Part shown: positions 11,818-22,480 of the stretch, piece after piece
Position numbering within the stretch: position 1 is the first letter of the stretch
Layout: each line of letters opens with the position of its first letter
Assembly (NCBI RefSeq): GCF_947507565.1
Contig: NC_089175.1
Coordinates: 6,747,733-6,811,732 of the forward strand
DNA length: 64,000 nucleotides
From: Oscarella lobularis
Lineage: Eukaryota; Porifera; Homoscleromorpha; Homosclerophorida; Oscarellidae
Direction of reading: 5' to 3'
The notes under the pieces: generated by a model
Database searches by the model: none
Seen by the model: the letters and a program-made list of their open reading frames with translations, nothing else
Told to the model about the DNA's origin: nothing
Program-made: the position numbers and the translations under genes

Positions 11818-12117
11818 CTTTTAGGATTGGGGTCCTAAGCATGACCCCGTCATCAAAAACTGCTCCACCGGGGTCCTGGGCAAGACCCCGTCATCAAAAA
11901 CTGCCCGACAGGGGTCCTGGGCATGACCCTGTCAAAACTGCCTGTGCATGGAAACGCGAGGGACAACTCTGCGCTTTTTTTATAAATTTATTTAATAAAT
12001 CAACTGTCCCTCCCCTCTATCTTTGAGCAGTTTTTGATGACGGGGTCTTGCTCAGGACCCCGGTTGCGAGCCTTTTTTTTATGACGGGGTCATGCTCAGG
12101 ACCCCAGCTCCTAAAGA
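11818..12117. mobile_element. foldback element with GGGGTCCT...GACCCC sub-repeats, copy a
   Basis: The left half carries GGGGTCCTRRGCAWGACCCC three times, each followed by (G)TCATCAAAAACTGC or a near match. The right half carries the inverse (GACGGGGTCWTGCTCAGGACCCC) twice. The outer ends form an inverted repeat (CTTTTAGGATTGGGGTCC on the left, GGACCCCAGCTCCTAAAG on the right). About 100 bases of plain AT-rich sequence separate the halves. No coding capacity is visible. A second copy at 20727-21023 has the same plan but lies in the duplicated block, so it may be a passive duplicate and not a second insertion. Confidence 0.65.
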
Positions 12118-13290
12118 ACAAACATCAATAACAATGAACAGTGCTTTGTATTGATACTACCTGGACGTCCTTGAGCAGCAAGAGCGGTGCAGACGCGATG
12201 ACGAACGGCGAGTTTTACGCAAATTAGCGCGAGATAGATAGAAACGTGGCATGCTCATCATCAAATAAAAATTACTGCACTACATAAACTTGATATGTGA
12301 TTGATATTCCTTCTTGGTTTTCGTCACAGGCATCACAGCACTGCAAAAAAGGCAACTGATATCGATACGCTTGCCTTTGACTGTACAGATGAAGAAATCG
12401 ACTTAAAATTAATTAGCTTCAACGTCCATTGACCTAAAATCCTAACTAACTACTCCTAAAAGAAAACATGACGCGAAAAATAGCACCTAAATTACCTCAA
12501 AATCAATTGACCTATCATATATTATACATTCTAGTCAACATTACCACAACTACCCATTGAGAATGATCTAAAGTACGTGGCAGCTGCTAGCCAAAGGAGC
12601 TACACGTCTACTAGAGAATCCACCCACCCTACCCTAATCCTAATGCAAAGGAGCGGTCCCGTGAAAACAAGCGCAGCGATGCAAACGAAGCACGTGACAG
12701 ATGGCCATTATGGCCGCTACACTCTCTGCTCTGGGCTTTCATGCGCTGCCATAGCAACCGTCCTCGCTCACCAACCCCAACCCGCCCTCGATTACACATT
12801 CAGAAATCGAAACTCACGAAAAATTTTCTACGCTCGTGTGCGTGCGCAATGTCACAAAGAGCCCCGCCCCCTATGTGTGCATGCCTACTTCGCCAGGACC
12901 ACTAACTATAAATCCTGGGCAGAAGCCTGAGGATCCCAATTTTGCAAACCTGATTGCTCGCTGAGAGATCAAGTGCCATGTTTTGATTTCTTTTTCGTAT
13001 TAGAGGCTTCTAGAAAAGCGACGAATGAATGGAATTCGATGTAGCTTGGGTGGATGCCACGTAGGATTGCTTACTGGCGAACGGATGCGCGATGGAGGAA
13101 TAGCCGCTACTTAACGGCACGTGACAGACAAAATTTCAACTCATCGCTTTAGACCATGAAAGATTGTCACAAATCTCGGGATCACCTAACTAATACATAC
13201 TATTAGTAGAATTAAGAGGAGACATCATTGATTATATGTTTACGTGACGTCATTAGAGATAGTAGGGCTATTCGAAAAAATTCTAAATAA
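12118..13290. other. duplicated non-coding stretch
   Basis: This stretch is shared with about 21024-22480. Shared landmarks are GAACAAACATCAATAACAATGAACAGTGC, TCATGCGCTGCCATAGCAACC, CACCAACCCCAACCCGCCCTC, AGAGGCTTCTAGAAAA and ACTATTAGTAGAATTAA. No frame is preserved between the copies, and I see no gene. Homology with the second copy fades out at about 13290, close to the 3' end of the OTUD4-like gene. Confidence 0.5.
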
Positions 13291-13463
13291 ATAAATAAAC
13301 TATTTAATTAATTGCGAATATTTTGACTTCCCTACCTACAACGTCAAAAGAGTCGGAGAAAATAAAAACGTCGTAGATTTATCCGCACTGAATTTCAGCT
13401 CAAAGTCAAAGAAGAAGAAAGGATCGATGATTTAACGTACTGGACGGGGTCAAGTGTAGTTTG

Positions 13464-14242
13464 CTAGAAAACCGAGTTGAAGAGCAAGTTGTAGACAAGA
13501 GCTATAAAGAGACACATGATAATTTATAAATAAATTAAATAGTTATTACATTGGCAAAGTGCTGCGTCGCGTTGGAATGATAACGAGTAAACGCAATGGT
13601 AGTGATTGCCTCCACTGAAAAACAGGTTAATCTAGAAGGAGAACCGTGGGTGGATGCAAACCCCTTCCTAATAAACGTCAATCTCCCGGACCTTATCATC
13701 GTAACCTTTCGACGTCACCTTTTGAGGAAGTTCGTCGATCTTATAAACAATGAAATCTCGCCTTGAGATCCATATTATACATTCAAAGAGTCGGTCACAT
13801 TTTTTTTCAACGCGCCTTATATGAAGATTTGAGCTAAAGACGTCGAAAAGAAAAACTCCCCAAAGTCGCGCTTCTTACGCGAGGATCGTAGAGCCGTGCG
13901 AGATAGTGATCAAACGGACCTTCGACGAACTAAACACGAAAAAAAATCGAGAAAAAGGTCTCTTTTTTTATCGAAAGCGAACCGGTTCGAATTGATCGGC
14001 GTTGCGTCGCATGTAGCCGATGCACGCCTGTCTCACGTCCCTGTGGCGCACTTGACTGTGATATACCTGTGTCGAATCGTCGCTTAGCGTTTACTTTCGG
14101 AAACGGCCCGAAAGAGGCACGAGCCGTCTTTTGCGACCGGTTTTCGCCACAGTCCTTTTTCTCGAAGTTGCTTGTCGATTTCTTTCTCTTCTGACGGAAC
14201 TTCGCCGCTTCCTTTCGTCGGCGTCGCTCGCTTTCTTCCCAT
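13464..14242 (-). pseudogene. OTUD4: OTUD4-like deubiquitinase, partial (OTU domain only)
   Basis: The first exon (ATG at 14240-14242) reads LREKGLWRKPVAKDGSCLFR, the catalytic Asp-Gly-x-Cys segment of OTU cysteine proteases. Following exons give VYHSQVRHRDVRQACIGYMR (about 14030-13975), FVEGPFDHYLARLYDP (about 13925-13890), RRDFIVYK (about 13775), GGNHYHCVYS with the catalytic His (about 13615) and AALCQ then SLVYNLLFNSVF (about 13570-13464). This order and these motifs match OTUD4, which removes ubiquitin chains. The Tudor-like and C-terminal parts are absent downstream. A stop follows NSVF, the W-G-E-I segment of the OTU domain is not recognisable, and the splice phase between exons 1 and 2 does not fit. 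I therefore think it is a truncated relic, though a divergent short gene is possible. Confidence 0.62.
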
Positions 14243-14416
14243 CTTTTACGCTCAGAACATTCTTAACGCGCGGTACACTTGCAGCACATGGCTCAGCCCA
14301 GTACACGTGACTGTCAAGTGAGCGCCTCTTTCGCCCACGTTCTAGTGCCACTGTAGAAGAAAAGTGGTATACGGTAAAAACATTAGTGCAATAATATACA
14401 CGGCTTTCTGAAAAGG

Positions 14417-14728
14417 CTAAATATTCGCATATTGAGAGCGTATACGTGCACTTAGTAGAAAAATAACCTTTCCTCGCTGTGAATCATTACAATTTGTAAT
14501 ATTCGATGCATTTCTGAGCTTGTCATCCAATTCAAAATCGTCGTCCTGTTGTTGTTCTTCTTCTTCTTCGGATTTTATGGACTCAACAGGCGTTGGACTG
14601 CCGAGCACTTTTTCCTTTCTCGTATCGAACTCCGATATAATTTCCCGTTCGAACGCCGCCGCGACCACTTCGCTCGGCGGCGGCGGCGAAACCTGCTTGA
14701 CGAACTTCTGCTTATCAGTTACTTTCAT
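14417..14728 (-). CDS. acidic low-complexity exon, unrecognised
   Basis: One minus-strand open segment reads KQKFVKQVSPPPPSEVVAAA followed by an acidic run (SEEEEEQQQDDDFELDD). It ends near a possible donor (GGAAAG|GTTATT) at about 14467. Composition looks like a disordered region of a real protein. Neither flanking exon could be joined to it convincingly. It lies upstream of the OTUD4-like start and could belong to a different transcript. Confidence 0.25.
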   Translation of the reverse strand: MKVTDKQKFVKQVSPPPPSEVVAAAFEREIISEFDTRKEKVLGSPTPVESIKSEEEEEQQQDDDFELDDKLRNASNITNCNDSQRGKVIFLLSARIRSQYANI

Positions 14729-14870
14729 TTCATTGGCAGGGGACAGCGACTTCTCAGACCAAGGCTACGTTTTCTCACATCAGTGCACCGTAAGTTCTCT
14801 CATGCGTTCAGTATCTGAAAATGATATTGTCTATCGATTAGGACTACTATAGTACTTACAACTGCTCGGA
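14710..14870. repeat. dispersed 150-bp repeat, copy 1
   Basis: About 150 bases are nearly identical to 29120-29280. The shared core includes CAGACCAAGGCTAC, TTTTCTCACATCAGTGCACC, GTAAGTTCTCTCATGCGTT and TATCTGAAAATGAT. The copy is followed by AGGAGAACGTGCCATCAG (about 14918), a phrase also found at about 25330. A conserved CACC|GTAAGT could be a donor site on the plus strand, so both copies may derive from an exon of a lost gene. Confidence 0.6.
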
Positions 14871-14933
14871 TTGGCTACAAGTGGAAAAGCCAAGTCAGGT
14901 GCCCAAGTGAAATTAGTCAGGAGAACGTGCCAT

Positions 14934-15213
14934 CAGAATTTATTCTGAATTAATGCAGAATTTATTCTGAATTAATGCAGAATTTATTCTGGATTAATGC
15001 AGATTTTATTCTGAATGAATGCAGAATTTATTCTGAATTAATTCAGATTTTATTCTCAATTAATGCTGAATTTATTCTGATTTAATGCAGAATAAATTCT
15101 TCATTAATTCTTCATTAATTCTACATTAATTCAGTATAAATTCTGAAGTAATGCAGAATAAATTCTGAATTAATTCAGAATAAATCCTGCATTAAGTCAG
15201 AATAAATTCTGTG
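14934..15213. repeat. AT-rich minisatellite with palindromic unit
   Basis: A unit of about 23 bases (GAATTTATTCTGAATTAATGC) repeats roughly a dozen times with drift. The left half reads GAATTTATTCTG and the right half the inverse (CAGAATAAATTC), so the array as a whole can fold back on itself. It ends where a Helentron-like element begins. Confidence 0.85.
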
Positions 15214-15214
15214 T

Positions 15215-15299
15215 TTATGAGCCGACCACCGAGTTGTACGGGTGGAGCCCGTATAACGACGGAGGGAGGCTCTCTCAAACGTGATCTTAGGGCCGGAAG

Positions 15300-15350
<51 letters not shown>

Positions 15351-15956
15351 ATGTCTGTTCGTCACGCTCGGTATTGTGACGTAACTTAAAATCCCGTTTT
15401 TTTCGTACAGCGCATGCGCGACATAGGGCCCAAAACGGTGCCCCAAAAAAGGCGATTCACGGCGCGAACAAAGCGTTTTTTCTTTCATAAACGGAAAAAA
15501 TGCTTAGAAATCTCTGTTTCCAATTGATCTGTGCTATTTTCCGTGTTATAAATGTGCTGAGAAACCGAAACGACAGTTTTGATTGTCACGCTCTGACGTC
15601 ACAATCAAAAGTATCCACTCATGTACAGTATGTGGGTGGGTATGTACGCGTGTACGGGTAACAGGAAATATGACCCGTACACATTCCCGTACACATGCAT
15701 GTCTTCAAATACAGAGCAAATTACGAAATGCAATACGTCAGAAAAGCGCCTAATTAGAAAAACATTGCAATTATGTAGGTATGTACAGTACGTAGGTAGG
15801 ACTGAGCTGTAGGGGCTAAGGGCAGTGATGACTGCGTGAATATGTGGCAACATAAAAATTTATGACGTCACACTATGTAATGCACTCGCGTACGGTAAGC
15901 GGTGGGAGGCTCTGCATGATGGCAACACGGTGAACACCGGGCCATCATTCTCTAGT
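15215..15956 (+). mobile_element. HINE/DINE-1-like non-autonomous Helentron, copy 1
   Basis: The 3' end shows a hairpin (GATGGC ... GCCATC at about 15918-15946) followed after a few bases by CTAGT at 15952-15956, as in Helitrons. The core is a (GTCT)n microsatellite at about 15299-15350, a feature of DINE-1 and other Helentron-associated elements. The left part contains CTCTCAAACGTGATC, also present in the second copy (about 18711-18725). An imperfect inverted match (CCACCG...GTAC near 15227, against GTACGGTAAGCGGTGG near 15890) resembles the asymmetric inverted repeat of Helentrons. The exact left end is uncertain because it abuts the minisatellite. No protein is encoded. Confidence 0.55.
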
Positions 15957-15959
15957 TCA

Positions 15960-16170
15960 GAGAATGTGAGATTTTTTCGCGATGTTTTAGCGCGCGTTAC
16001 ACTCGAAAAGCCCTGCTCGTCGTTCGTCTCCTGTGCATCGCTTAGCGAGCGAGTTTGAGGTTCTTGATCGACTTCTTGTCGTGTTCCGTCACGTTCTGAA
16101 CGGTTATTGCTAAGTTTTTCGTCGTCATGGCGTTTCGGGGTGTACGAGCGATCTTTTAGAACGATCGCCG
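15960..16170. other. short unassigned stretch
   Basis: GC-rich sequence lies between the Helentron-like element and spacer copy 4. It contains GCGAGCGAGTTTGAGG and GTGTTCCGTCACG, and I see no coding or structured feature in it. Confidence 0.3.
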
Positions 16171-16960
16171 ACGTACTTCACCTACTTTTGAAACCAGGAG
16201 CAACTACGGTCACAAAATTGACCCGACGACTGAAAGAAGTCATTCGCAAAGCACGCAAGCGGCTGTAACGGAGCTCATTCGCTCAGGAACTCAACTGCGA
16301 GACCGAGACGAAGAATTTAATTAAATTAAATCGCATCGAAGTAGACTCGAACGCTTTTCGGTGCTTTGAAAAAGTTCGTCCTCGATCGAAATCGGTACCA
16401 AGGAACATTATTAATTAATCAATTATTTAATCCATTTATCAATTTCTTTAGTTTTTTTGATGAGTTTGAAGAGAGCCTGTTCCTTCATCTAAAACAGTCT
16501 TTCTCTTCTAATCACAGTCATGCGGGTCAGTTTTTGCCTATAGTTATCCCACGTTACATCATCTTCGACGTCAGGTTCTGCTTCAGTGTTTTCGACTCGG
16601 AAATTACCGTCAACGCAGTTCAGTGTTTTGACGAGTGAGAGCCAACGTTTGCGAGCTTACCAATAGTATAAATTCATGATCGTTTTAGTTCCGTCGTCAA
16701 CTCACTACACAGAAGCAACGGTACTCTATCCCGTAGAAGATGATCCTCTTTCTAATAATCTGGCCTGATTTCAGTTGTGATCATATCTCGATCTCTTCTG
16801 TAAGGTAAATACCACGTAATTATTTCTTTCTTTCTGCACTAGCATTGTCTTGAAACTCTTAGATCTATATGTTTACCTTTGTGCCGTTATACGCTACAGT
16901 ATCTCGTGACTCTTTTTTAGTATTTATTTATTAATTAATTTATCCCGGGAGATATTTGGC
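16170..16960. repeat. array spacer unit, copy 4
   Basis: The sequence begins within the spacer (TTTGAAACCAGGAGCAACTACGG). It keeps the order of landmarks through GATCGAAATCGGTACCAAGG, TCATGCGGGTCAGTTTTTGCC, CCAACGTTTGCGAGCTTACC and AGGTAAATACCACG. It ends with the TTTATTTATT...TCCCGGGAGATATTTGGCG segment also seen at about 3060 and 8480. It lies directly 3' of copy 6. Confidence 0.7.
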
Positions 16961-17053
16961 GTCTTTTTCTCAGGTCGGGGTACCTTTATTGACATCTAAA
17001 CTCACACGGACATTCAAGCGCAGCGAAAGAAACGTTAGTCTCTTCCATGAGAT

Positions 17054-18467
17054 TCATGCTTTTTGTCTAAATTTCATTTCAGAGAATGCCAAGGATAACG
17101 TATCTTTCCATGTTTTCCAAAGAATTCGATCATAGTCACTACCTTTTTGATACAAACCATTCAGGAAGGTGCGATGACATCTGTTAAACCACCAACCACC
17201 TTTCCAGACAGCAGCACAGTGACCACCACTATAGTTATCATTGTCTTGATCTTTTGTTGAAAACTTCATTCCATTCACGTTTTTAAACGAGCTTCCAGAC
17301 GCTGCAATTGCATCACCTGCTGTACCACTGTACCCACTAACGCTTAGCGTGTACTTGGAATTGGAGTCTCCCACATTAAAGCTACTGTACTTGGCGTACG
17401 CACTGTTTCCTGAGTAATCTTTCAAATCAATTCTTAATTCATTTGCCCCATTTAGCTGCAAGAGCTGGTGAAGAAAAGTTAAGCCAAGCCAATAATCGCC
17501 TTCGACATCGCCAAATCCTCTTTCGTATTCATTCCATCCACGATTAAAATCAACTGATCCATCCTTACGTCTTTGAAAGACTGTCCATCCTCCGCCGTCA
17601 GTCTCCATGTCACAGTAGACAGGAACTAGGCCAATTCCCGGAAAGGAAATTGTATGACTGCCACTTGAAAGATAGGGAGACCGTTTATGTAGACAAGAGC
17701 AGTCGCAGGAAATGGATTCAACGATATCTATGCTCACTTTATGAGAAGTAGATTGCAGCATATCGAAGCATACTTTGCAGATCTTGAAGTTGGTTTTGCA
17801 GAGACTCGATTGTGTCGTTTGACATTACCCCAGGAAGACCTTGAATGCCTTGTTCACCTTTCTGATATAAAACGAGTTCTCGAAATCATTCTTTTAATTA
17901 ATAGGACATCACCTCTCCTTTGTGACCATGCTGCCCAATGTGTCCTTTATCACCCTTGGGCCCAACGGGCCCGGTAACGCCAGAATAACCTCGATTTCCC
18001 TTATCACCTTTTGAGCCAGCCTTTCCAATCTTTCCCTTTTTGAAATAATATGTTTATGTCATCCGGTCTTTTCTTATTGTACTGCTACCTGTACACCGGC
18101 GTTTCCTTTGTTTCCTTTATCACCTTTAAACCCTCTTGATCCCAACTGCCCTCTCTCTCCAGTAGGACCCTATGACCAATTTAGGTATCATCAACTTGAT
18201 CACTTATCACTACGTACCGCTCGTCCAACTGGACCAGGCGGCCCACGCGAACCAATAGTGCCAGGTAAACCTTGAGGTCCTACAGGTCCTGGCAATCCCT
18301 GAGGTCCAACAATGTGTTTATGATGATAATGATCACAAGCAGTAGACGATGTCTGCGGCAGAACCACGTTCCTTGGAACAAAAATAAATAATTTTGTGTT
18401 TGTTTGCCTGAGACGACGCGTTCGTCACAACGTAGCCAAGTAGGCAAAGGAGCAGCTGCGTTCTCAT
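17054..18467 (-). CDS. secreted collagen-fibrinogen-domain (ficolin-like) protein, copy 6, looks intact
   Basis: It starts at the ATG at 18465-18467 (MRTQLLLCLLGYVVTNASSQ). Collagen exons follow at about 18320-18230, 18170-18090 and 18040-17900, then the neck (NDTIESLQNQLQDLQ), the Cys-rich linker CDCSCLHKRSPYL, and a full fibrinogen-related domain ending at 17054 (CDMETDGGGWTVFQ, KDQDNDNYSGGHCA, GGWWFNRC). An apparent stop in one frame near 17826 lies out of frame: in the collagen frame the change is a silent GTC to GTA in LPGVMSND. That supports the collagen frame as the real one. The neck exon ends CAA-A|GTATGC and the next exon opens TG-AGT, giving a 37-nt intron. It is the partner of copy 5 in the large duplication. 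Confidence 0.82.
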
Positions 18468-18653
18468 AGAAGTGGTTTGATTGAAAGTCTTCCTCTCTGT
18501 CTGGTGCTTTTATGATGAATTTTAGATGCGGAAGACACGGAATGACGCCATCCCCGTGTTATTTACATTTCAAGATTTCCATAAAAGGACTTGTCCACGT
18601 GCGGGGGTAGAGTACGCTACGCTTGCGCAAGACCCGTTTCGAGTCGCCATCAT

Positions 18654-18740
18654 TCCCCGAACACCAGGGCGCGCGCGGGCTTCGCCCGCGCGCGCCCTAG
18701 TGAGAGGGGCTCTCAAACGTGATCGGGCAAAATCTCAATG

Positions 18741-18776
<36 letters not shown>

Positions 18777-19357
18777 GGTATACCCTGACGTCACAATCGC
18801 ACTTAGGCCAATCACACACACATGCCTTTATGACATCACAGTCATTGTGATGTCATACTCTCCCGTATTTTGAACAAAATGTACGTAAAAGGTGACGTCA
18901 CAGTAGATAGGAACCCCGGATTGTGTTTAAAACTTTTCAGGAAGGAGTAGGCATATTATACAGGCTACTTTATCAAGGATAAATACAACGGGCACATAGC
19001 AATGAGCTCTTTCAGTAACGTTCATAAAGGGAACACAGTAAAGGAGCACGTTGGGTTTGTCGTGCTGCGAGCGAAGCTCGCAGCACGCAAACCCAACTGC
19101 GAGCTGATAATGGGCCTCATGACACGATCACCCAAAAAGGCAGAGGTTAGGGTTAGGAGGGGTATAGCTCTGTGTCGCCCTTACTTAGGAAGTCAAATTG
19201 TAGGCTTTTGCAGGAAAATAAAGCATGCCAACTCACGTTGGTTAGGCAGTGCGATGCAAAGTATGCAAATAGGGTTTACTAAAATTAGAGCAATAAGAAT
19301 GTGCTGAGGGTGTTCGGGGATCCCATGATGGCTCACGAAAGGCCATCATTATCTAGT
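18654..19357 (+). mobile_element. HINE/DINE-1-like non-autonomous Helentron, copy 2
   Basis: The element interrupts a spacer whose empty form is seen at about 2128 (GCCATCATGAACTAGG). The left end TCCCCGAACACC is the exact inverse of GGTGTTCGGGGA at 19309-19320, about 40 bases before the right end, which is the asymmetric inverted repeat of Helentrons. The right end has a hairpin (ATGATGGC...GCCATCAT, about 19325-19349) and then CTAGT at 19353-19357. The core holds a (GTCT)n microsatellite at about 18741-18776. A perfect GC-rich hairpin (GGGCGCGCGCGGGC TTCG and its inverse) sits at about 18667-18698. No clear target duplication is seen, as expected for rolling-circle elements. Internal sequence is only partly shared with copy 1. 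Confidence 0.72.
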
Positions 19358-19359
19358 GA

Positions 19360-20726
19360 ACTGGAAAACGCATTCAGCCGGACGGTTTTCGCCTCGTCAG
19401 CCACAGAATTTGGAAGTGCTGCGTCTTCCCGACTCCATTCTACTCGTGTTTCGCCTCAGTACATCATCGAATCGCGAAAATACGCCCTATTTCTTCGCGA
19501 CTTCACCTACTTTCGAAACCAGGAGCCACTGCGGTCGCAAAATCGAATCGGCGACTGGAAGAAGTCAAACGCAAAGCAGGCAAACGGCTGTAACGGAGCT
19601 CATTCGCTCAGGAACTACAAAAGCGCTGAAGAATTTCAATTAATTAAATCGCATCGAAGTAGACTCGAAGCCTTTTCGGTGCTTTGGAAAAGTTCGTCCT
19701 CGATCAAAATCGGTACCAAGGAAAATTATTAAAAAATTAATTATTTAATCCATTTATCATTTCTCTAGTTTTCTTGATGATTTTGAAGAGAGCCTGTTGA
19801 TTCATCTGAAGCAGTCTTTCTCTTCTAATCACAGTCATGCGGGTCAGTTTTTACCAGTATTTATCCCACGTTACATCATCTTCGACGTCAGATTCTGCTT
19901 CAGTGTTTTAGACTCGAAAATTTCCGTCAGCGCAGTTCAGTGTTTTGACGAGTGAGACCAACGTTTGCGAGCTTACCAATACAGTAATACAAATTCATGA
20001 TTGTTTTAGTACCGTCGTCAAGGCTCTCACTACACAGAAGCAACGATACTCTATCCCGTAGAAGACAATCCTCTTTCTAATAATCTTGCCTGATTTCAAT
20101 TGTGATCATATCTCGATCTTTTCTGTAAGGTAAATACCACGTGATTATTTCTTTCTGCACTAGCGTCGTCTTGAAACTCTTAGATCTATACGTGTATCAG
20201 TATGTTTACCTTTGTGCCATGATACGCTACAGTATCTCGTCACTCTGATGATAACAGACAAGGGATTAGAAACGTAAGAGGAAAAGATGTTCTGAAAAAT
20301 CATATATACTATCAAACGTTTTTTCTGTAGCGGGTAGAACACCGCGGAATCGTCGCCAGTGCCTCATCTTCTCCAAGAAGCGATGGCTCAACTAAAGTCC
20401 ATCTGTTTCCATGGCAACGACAAATAATTGATTAATTTTTTCATTGAGCTCCGTTACCGCGGCAACCAATGTGCAAGGCGCAATTTCTTCAATCAATCAA
20501 AGCCAAGTCTTTTACAACGTCGATAAGCAAATTTGGCCAGATGAGCTCCCCCGCTTCCACTCCAACTGCAAAGGTATGTTACTGGCGTGTCTCTTCCGCG
20601 TTCCGTAAACTCTTCTCTCAGGTTCTAATTTATTGGTGGACTACCACGGGCCAGCTGAAGGGATTACAGTGTCATCATATCTTATGTGGTAAGCGGATTT
20701 ATTGCCTCGTATTCGGCTAAGGGTGT
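19360..20726. repeat. array spacer unit, copy 5, plus duplicated flank
   Basis: Spacer landmarks resume directly after the Helentron-like element (GGAAAACGCATTCAGCCGGACGG onwards) and run as in copy 3. The flank from about 20260 matches 11300-11815, including CTGATGATAACAGACAAG and AAGCCAAGTCTTTTACAACGTCG. No gene was recognised. Confidence 0.68.
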
Positions 20727-21023
20727 CTTTTAGGATTGGGGTCCTAAGCATGACCCCATCATCAAAAACTGCTCCACCGGGGTCCTGGGCAAGACCCCGT
20801 CATCAAAAACTGCCCGGCAGGGGTCCTGGGCATGACCCCGTCAAAACTGCCTGTGCATGGAAACGCGAGGGACTCTGTGCTTTTTTTATGAATTTATTTA
20901 ATAAATCAACTGTCCCTCCCCCTTCTATCTTTGAGCAGTTTTTGATGACGGGGTCTTGCTCAGGACCCCGGTTGCGAGCCTTTTTTTATGACGGGGTCGT
21001 GCTCAGGACCCCAAATCCTAAAG
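20727..21023. mobile_element. foldback element, copy b
   Basis: It has the same plan as copy a: three direct GGGGTCCTRRGCAWGACCCC blocks on the left, two inverted blocks on the right, and outer ends CTTTTAGGATTGGGG and CCCCAAATCCTAAAG. The outer inverted repeat matches slightly better here than in copy a, so this copy is nearer the ancestral ends. Confidence 0.65.
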
Positions 21024-22480
21024 AACAAACATCAATAACAATGAACAGTGCTTTGTATTAATACTACCTGGATGCCGCGGTGCAGACGCGATGACGAACG
21101 GCGAGTTTTACGCGAATTAGCGCGAGATAGACATGCTCATCATCAAATAAAAATTGAAGAAATAACTGCACTACATAAACTTGATATACGATCGATCTTC
21201 CTTCTTGGCTTTCGTCACAGGCATCGCAACACTGCAAAAAAAGGCAACTGACTTGACAATTGATACGCTTGCCTTTGACTGTACAAATGAAAGAATCTCA
21301 CCTAATTAATAACCTTCAGCGTCCATCGACCTAAAATCCTAACTAAAGAAAATCTATTCTACTCATAAAAGGAAACATGACGCGATCAAAATCAATAGAC
21401 CTATTATATATCTATACTCTATTCAACATCACCACAAATACCCATTGAGAGTACGAGGCAGCTGCTAGCTAAGGCACGAGGGAAAGGAGCTACTAGAGAA
21501 TTCCACCCTACCCTCCTAGAAGACATCAACTAAATCCAAAGGAGCGGACTAGAGAAAACTAGCGTAGTGATGCAAACGAAGCACGTGACAGATGTTGTTC
21601 CGCGACACTCTCTGCTTTGGGTTTTCATGCGCTGCCATAGCAACCGTTCTCGCTCACCAACCCCAACCCGCCCTCGATTACACATTCAGAAACCGAACCC
21701 AATGGATTAGACTGACGAAAATTTATCTACGCTCGCGTGCGTGGGCAGTGCCGCGTCAAGCAATCAAATCCCGTCTATGTCGCAGAGAGCCCCGCCTCCT
21801 CTGTGTACGCCTACTTCACCAGGACCCCAATTGCAAACCTGGTCACTCGCTGTCTTCATCAAGAAAGCTCTCGTCTTTGTCACATCACTATAAAGAGTAA
21901 CATGAGTAAGCGATTCGCGTAGAAGTGTTGCTTACCTACCTGTTATAATAATAATACGTCTAATATTGGATTTCAATTTTTTGATTTCATTTTTTATGAG
22001 AGGCTTCTAGAAAACAGACAAATGAATAGAATTTGACGTAACGCGGGTGCACGCCACGCAGGATTGCTCACCAGTGAGTGGATGCAAGATGAAGAATGTG
22101 AACCGGGAGGGGGGAGGGGCTGTCCTCTCAAACGCTGTAGACCAAGAATAAGGTGAATGCGGATCATTGGTAATGAAATCCGTGATCGTACAAATTGCCG
22201 CCGTTAAAAAATTTTCAACCCATCTATTTCAACCATGAAAGATAGTAACAATCTTCTAGGGATCACTTGACTAATACATGCTATTAGTAGAATTAATAGT
22301 AGTTATCATTGATTATTGGCTTACGTGTTGGCAATCGCCTTCGTTCTCTGGGTTATTCTCGTGGAAACGAGCGCGCGTTTAGCGAAGAAATTTCAAAAGA
22401 ACCACTGCCTAATCCTCACTATTTCGTTTCTAACGATTCCAATCAACGTAATGGTAACAATGACGAATAGCCCTATTATT
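21024..22480. other. duplicated non-coding stretch
   Basis: It is the counterpart of 12118-13290. The stretch adds a small G-rich run (GGGAGGGGGGAGGGGC near 22110) absent from the first copy. An open frame at 22316-22573 (MAYVLAIAFVLWVILVETSA) has a hydrophobic start, but its frame is not kept in the other copy and no family is recognised. Confidence 0.45.

Noticed and set aside
11766-12026. Frame of 86 codons conserved as 20702-21061
   Set aside because: It runs through the foldback element and is conserved only because the block was duplicated recently.
15299-15350. CRISPR-like or other phased repeat arrays
   Set aside because: The repeats are simple microsatellites or minisatellites without unique spacers, and the genome is clearly eukaryotic.
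15192-15488. Minus-strand frame with repeated TDRQ as a possible protein
   Set aside because: It is the translation of the GTCT microsatellite inside a Helentron-like element.
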